NCBI GenBank assembly: GCA_029449245.1 | Contig: JANATF010000028.1 | Coordinates: 12,501 to 76,500 of the forward strand | Reading direction: 5' to 3' | Length of the DNA: 64,000 nt | Source: Mortierella alpina | Lineage: Eukaryota > Mortierellomycota > Mortierellomycetes > Mortierellales > Mortierellaceae | Program-made: the position numbers and the translations under genes | Notes under the pieces: generated by a model | What the model saw: the letters and a program-made list of their open reading frames with translations, nothing else | Databases searched by the model: none | Told to the model about the DNA's origin: nothing | In this document: positions 63,801 to 64,000 of the stretch, one piece after another | Layout of the letters: each line of letters opens with the position of its first letter | Numbering within the stretch: position 1 is the first letter of the stretch

Positions 63801-64000
63801 GAAGACCTCGGCCATTTGCAGAAAAACTAAAAAGTGTCTTTGATGATGCAATAGACAGATGGCTGAACGATGATGTTATCACGCTTGCCCCTGTCGGAAA
63901 TGTTCATAATAACACACTAACCCTAGCTGCTAAGAAAGATGCGCAGGGAAGTAAAACACTATGGCGAGTCTGTCTTGACCCAAGGCCTTTGAATAGGTTC
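60812..64000 (+). CDS. E4 Gag-Pol, partial (first 1,063 residues)
   Basis: The frame starts at ATG 60812 (MPKMIKKTARQ) and stays open to the window edge. It includes Gag with both zinc motifs (about 62377-62490), the protease (DTGATDS, about 63306), and the beginning of RT up to RVCLDPRPLNRF. Compared with E1 there are about ten base changes, several altering residues, within 140 bp of the Gag-protease linker and almost none elsewhere. Confidence 0.95.
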   Translation, partial: MPKMIKKTARQTRGEKIAAAAKLAAAQRIEAAETKPDDALRLNEEPEMEAASNSSTESTPNPETAAVTTPIVTTPAIATPAIATPDDNTQAVVIPVVTPPLMPTARLPGAAALRDEDVTMSEWSYEGENSSDTESEMDREDEKEAMMIARAAELYVGNKPITNAEEQHAAVAKQGTNQDLLDGMYNRRDRLIQRMVTVMRLNESAGKAAREINLKTYDEAERTLEELEANIKRCERAFKLFDDLAERRLTLAASPKGVTAPTVEATAPCTEVVVNTVNGNDQRRDNASMHHQLKVNDDMPRFYKNTDPRQFLDQLKHMVLPFVGKELFHANCDRYLSYLVINEYHQQCLEFEFNKRREEGKTLTWEECEVVFLKIALSEQERVEQIKKLLETGREEHESYRQFAMRIARDMRLYGIKDDNEMVLSLLSATVNPDTFNMMVTRLQVLNQSAEMRFTSIDDFTKIMSNLLGPLAATAKKAYATAVKDNRRNTGPYRLQKKMNAAPFAPQVRVQEQQVKRMPFPFHCASCGPNKSHNTANCIGNCSYCGKKGHAWNDCRFRKHAGSGDGNTGTQMNRGNGNFAGNAPSMTNNNTFRPHNGNVKVCAVSISNNGRNSRTDADKNILLSKQVLPEASKRSNEPVNGQVNDRENTICRIDMCNSNNKSEKISANIVSKSNGKEEELNVKVPKKTTRLSKRFRKRKRAQALIHLVDKKGPLSLTEATRVNRHLDPPRCETTLVPKDMRMTSSTAPKVSSMYVDDYSDIDLVQMMIQEQQQKFDEDFGKEPSHKDVKVSSLNTLNDGEFGIAKLQASMENAEKRIVVSIMLDDERYDALLDTGATDSCIRKDIVLKHGKQIIPVEGLITLADESTVPRIGRTESVELHYGSHSVSASLEVIDQCNPFIIGMDLFHQLGFSISGLNNPGEDANQLPEPEEDKKPSLIPGQLPQEELTQEFIKAKEGFMEHIVAKLKANAAIPKNSYCDIPEMKVYLPVPEGTVLFRRPRPFAEKLKSVFDDAIDRWLNDDVITLAPVGNVHNNTLTLAAKKDAQGSKTLWRVCLDPRPLNRF

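Larger units (their letters stand above)
60235..64000 (+). mobile_element. E4: second copy of the E1 family, cut by the window edge
   Basis: Starts with a 484-bp 5' LTR (60235-60718) that looks identical to those of E1; the left target is GAGCT (60230-60234). The internal part matches E1 nearly base for base except for a cluster of changes at about 62630-62770. The 3' end is outside the window. Confidence 0.96.

Overview
The window is eukaryotic DNA, best read as genomic sequence of an early-diverging soil fungus, probably of the Mortierella group (inference). The reasons are short GT-AG introns, a NACHT-pentapeptide-WD40 protein, a large cation-channel-like protein with an acidic tail, several chromodomain Ty3/gypsy retrotransposons and a Helitron. 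No organism name can be proved from the sequence.

Layout. 1-14.2 kb: a STAND/NLR-type gene (NACHT NTPase + pentapeptide + WD40) cut in its first coding exon by a complete 6.8 kb Ty3/gypsy element (E1, minus strand) with 5-bp target duplication AAGTC. 15.15-20.87 kb: an eight-exon predicted cation channel. 21.3-21.8 kb: a stray 3' end of 28S rDNA. 22.0-22.6 kb: a small orphan gene. 23.4-32.1 kb: a five-exon UCH-type deubiquitinase, a three-exon Helitron Rep/helicase that still looks intact (1,398 aa), and a four-exon AT-hook gene. 32.6-36.5 kb: a ~1.2 kb 20/21-bp minisatellite, a C2H2 zinc-finger gene and several small repeats, flanked by two copies of a ~295-bp dispersed repeat.

36.4-56.9 kb is a nest of retrotransposons, all on the minus strand. 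E2 (5.1 kb, 100-bp LTRs, target GACTC) was interrupted twice: E5 (7.0 kb, target AGCTG) landed in its 3' LTR, and E3 (7.4 kb, target GTTGG) landed between its protease and reverse transcriptase. A solo LTR of the E3 family (target ACAGT) and a diverged E2-type relic lie just to the left. 57.5-58.1 kb: a second stray 28S 3' end. 59.0-60.2 kb: a broken protein kinase, a 309-bp MITE, and the N-terminus of a probable tyrosine recombinase cut by E4, a second copy of the E1 family that runs off the right edge.

How the parts relate. Most of the window is the product of recent mobile-element activity: LTR pairs are identical or nearly so by eye, and removing one copy of each target duplication restores uninterrupted reading frames in the interrupted NLR gene and in E2 pol. 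The most unusual signals are (1) co-varying complementarity between the LTR transcript start and the primer-binding region in E1/E4 and E3, suggesting Tf1-like self-priming; (2) an extra zinc-knuckle ORF after pol in E3, preceded by a 31-nt poly(A) tract; (3) a UCH-family protease gene convergent with a Helitron; and (4) an LTR that supplies an in-frame ATG to the NLR gene it interrupts.
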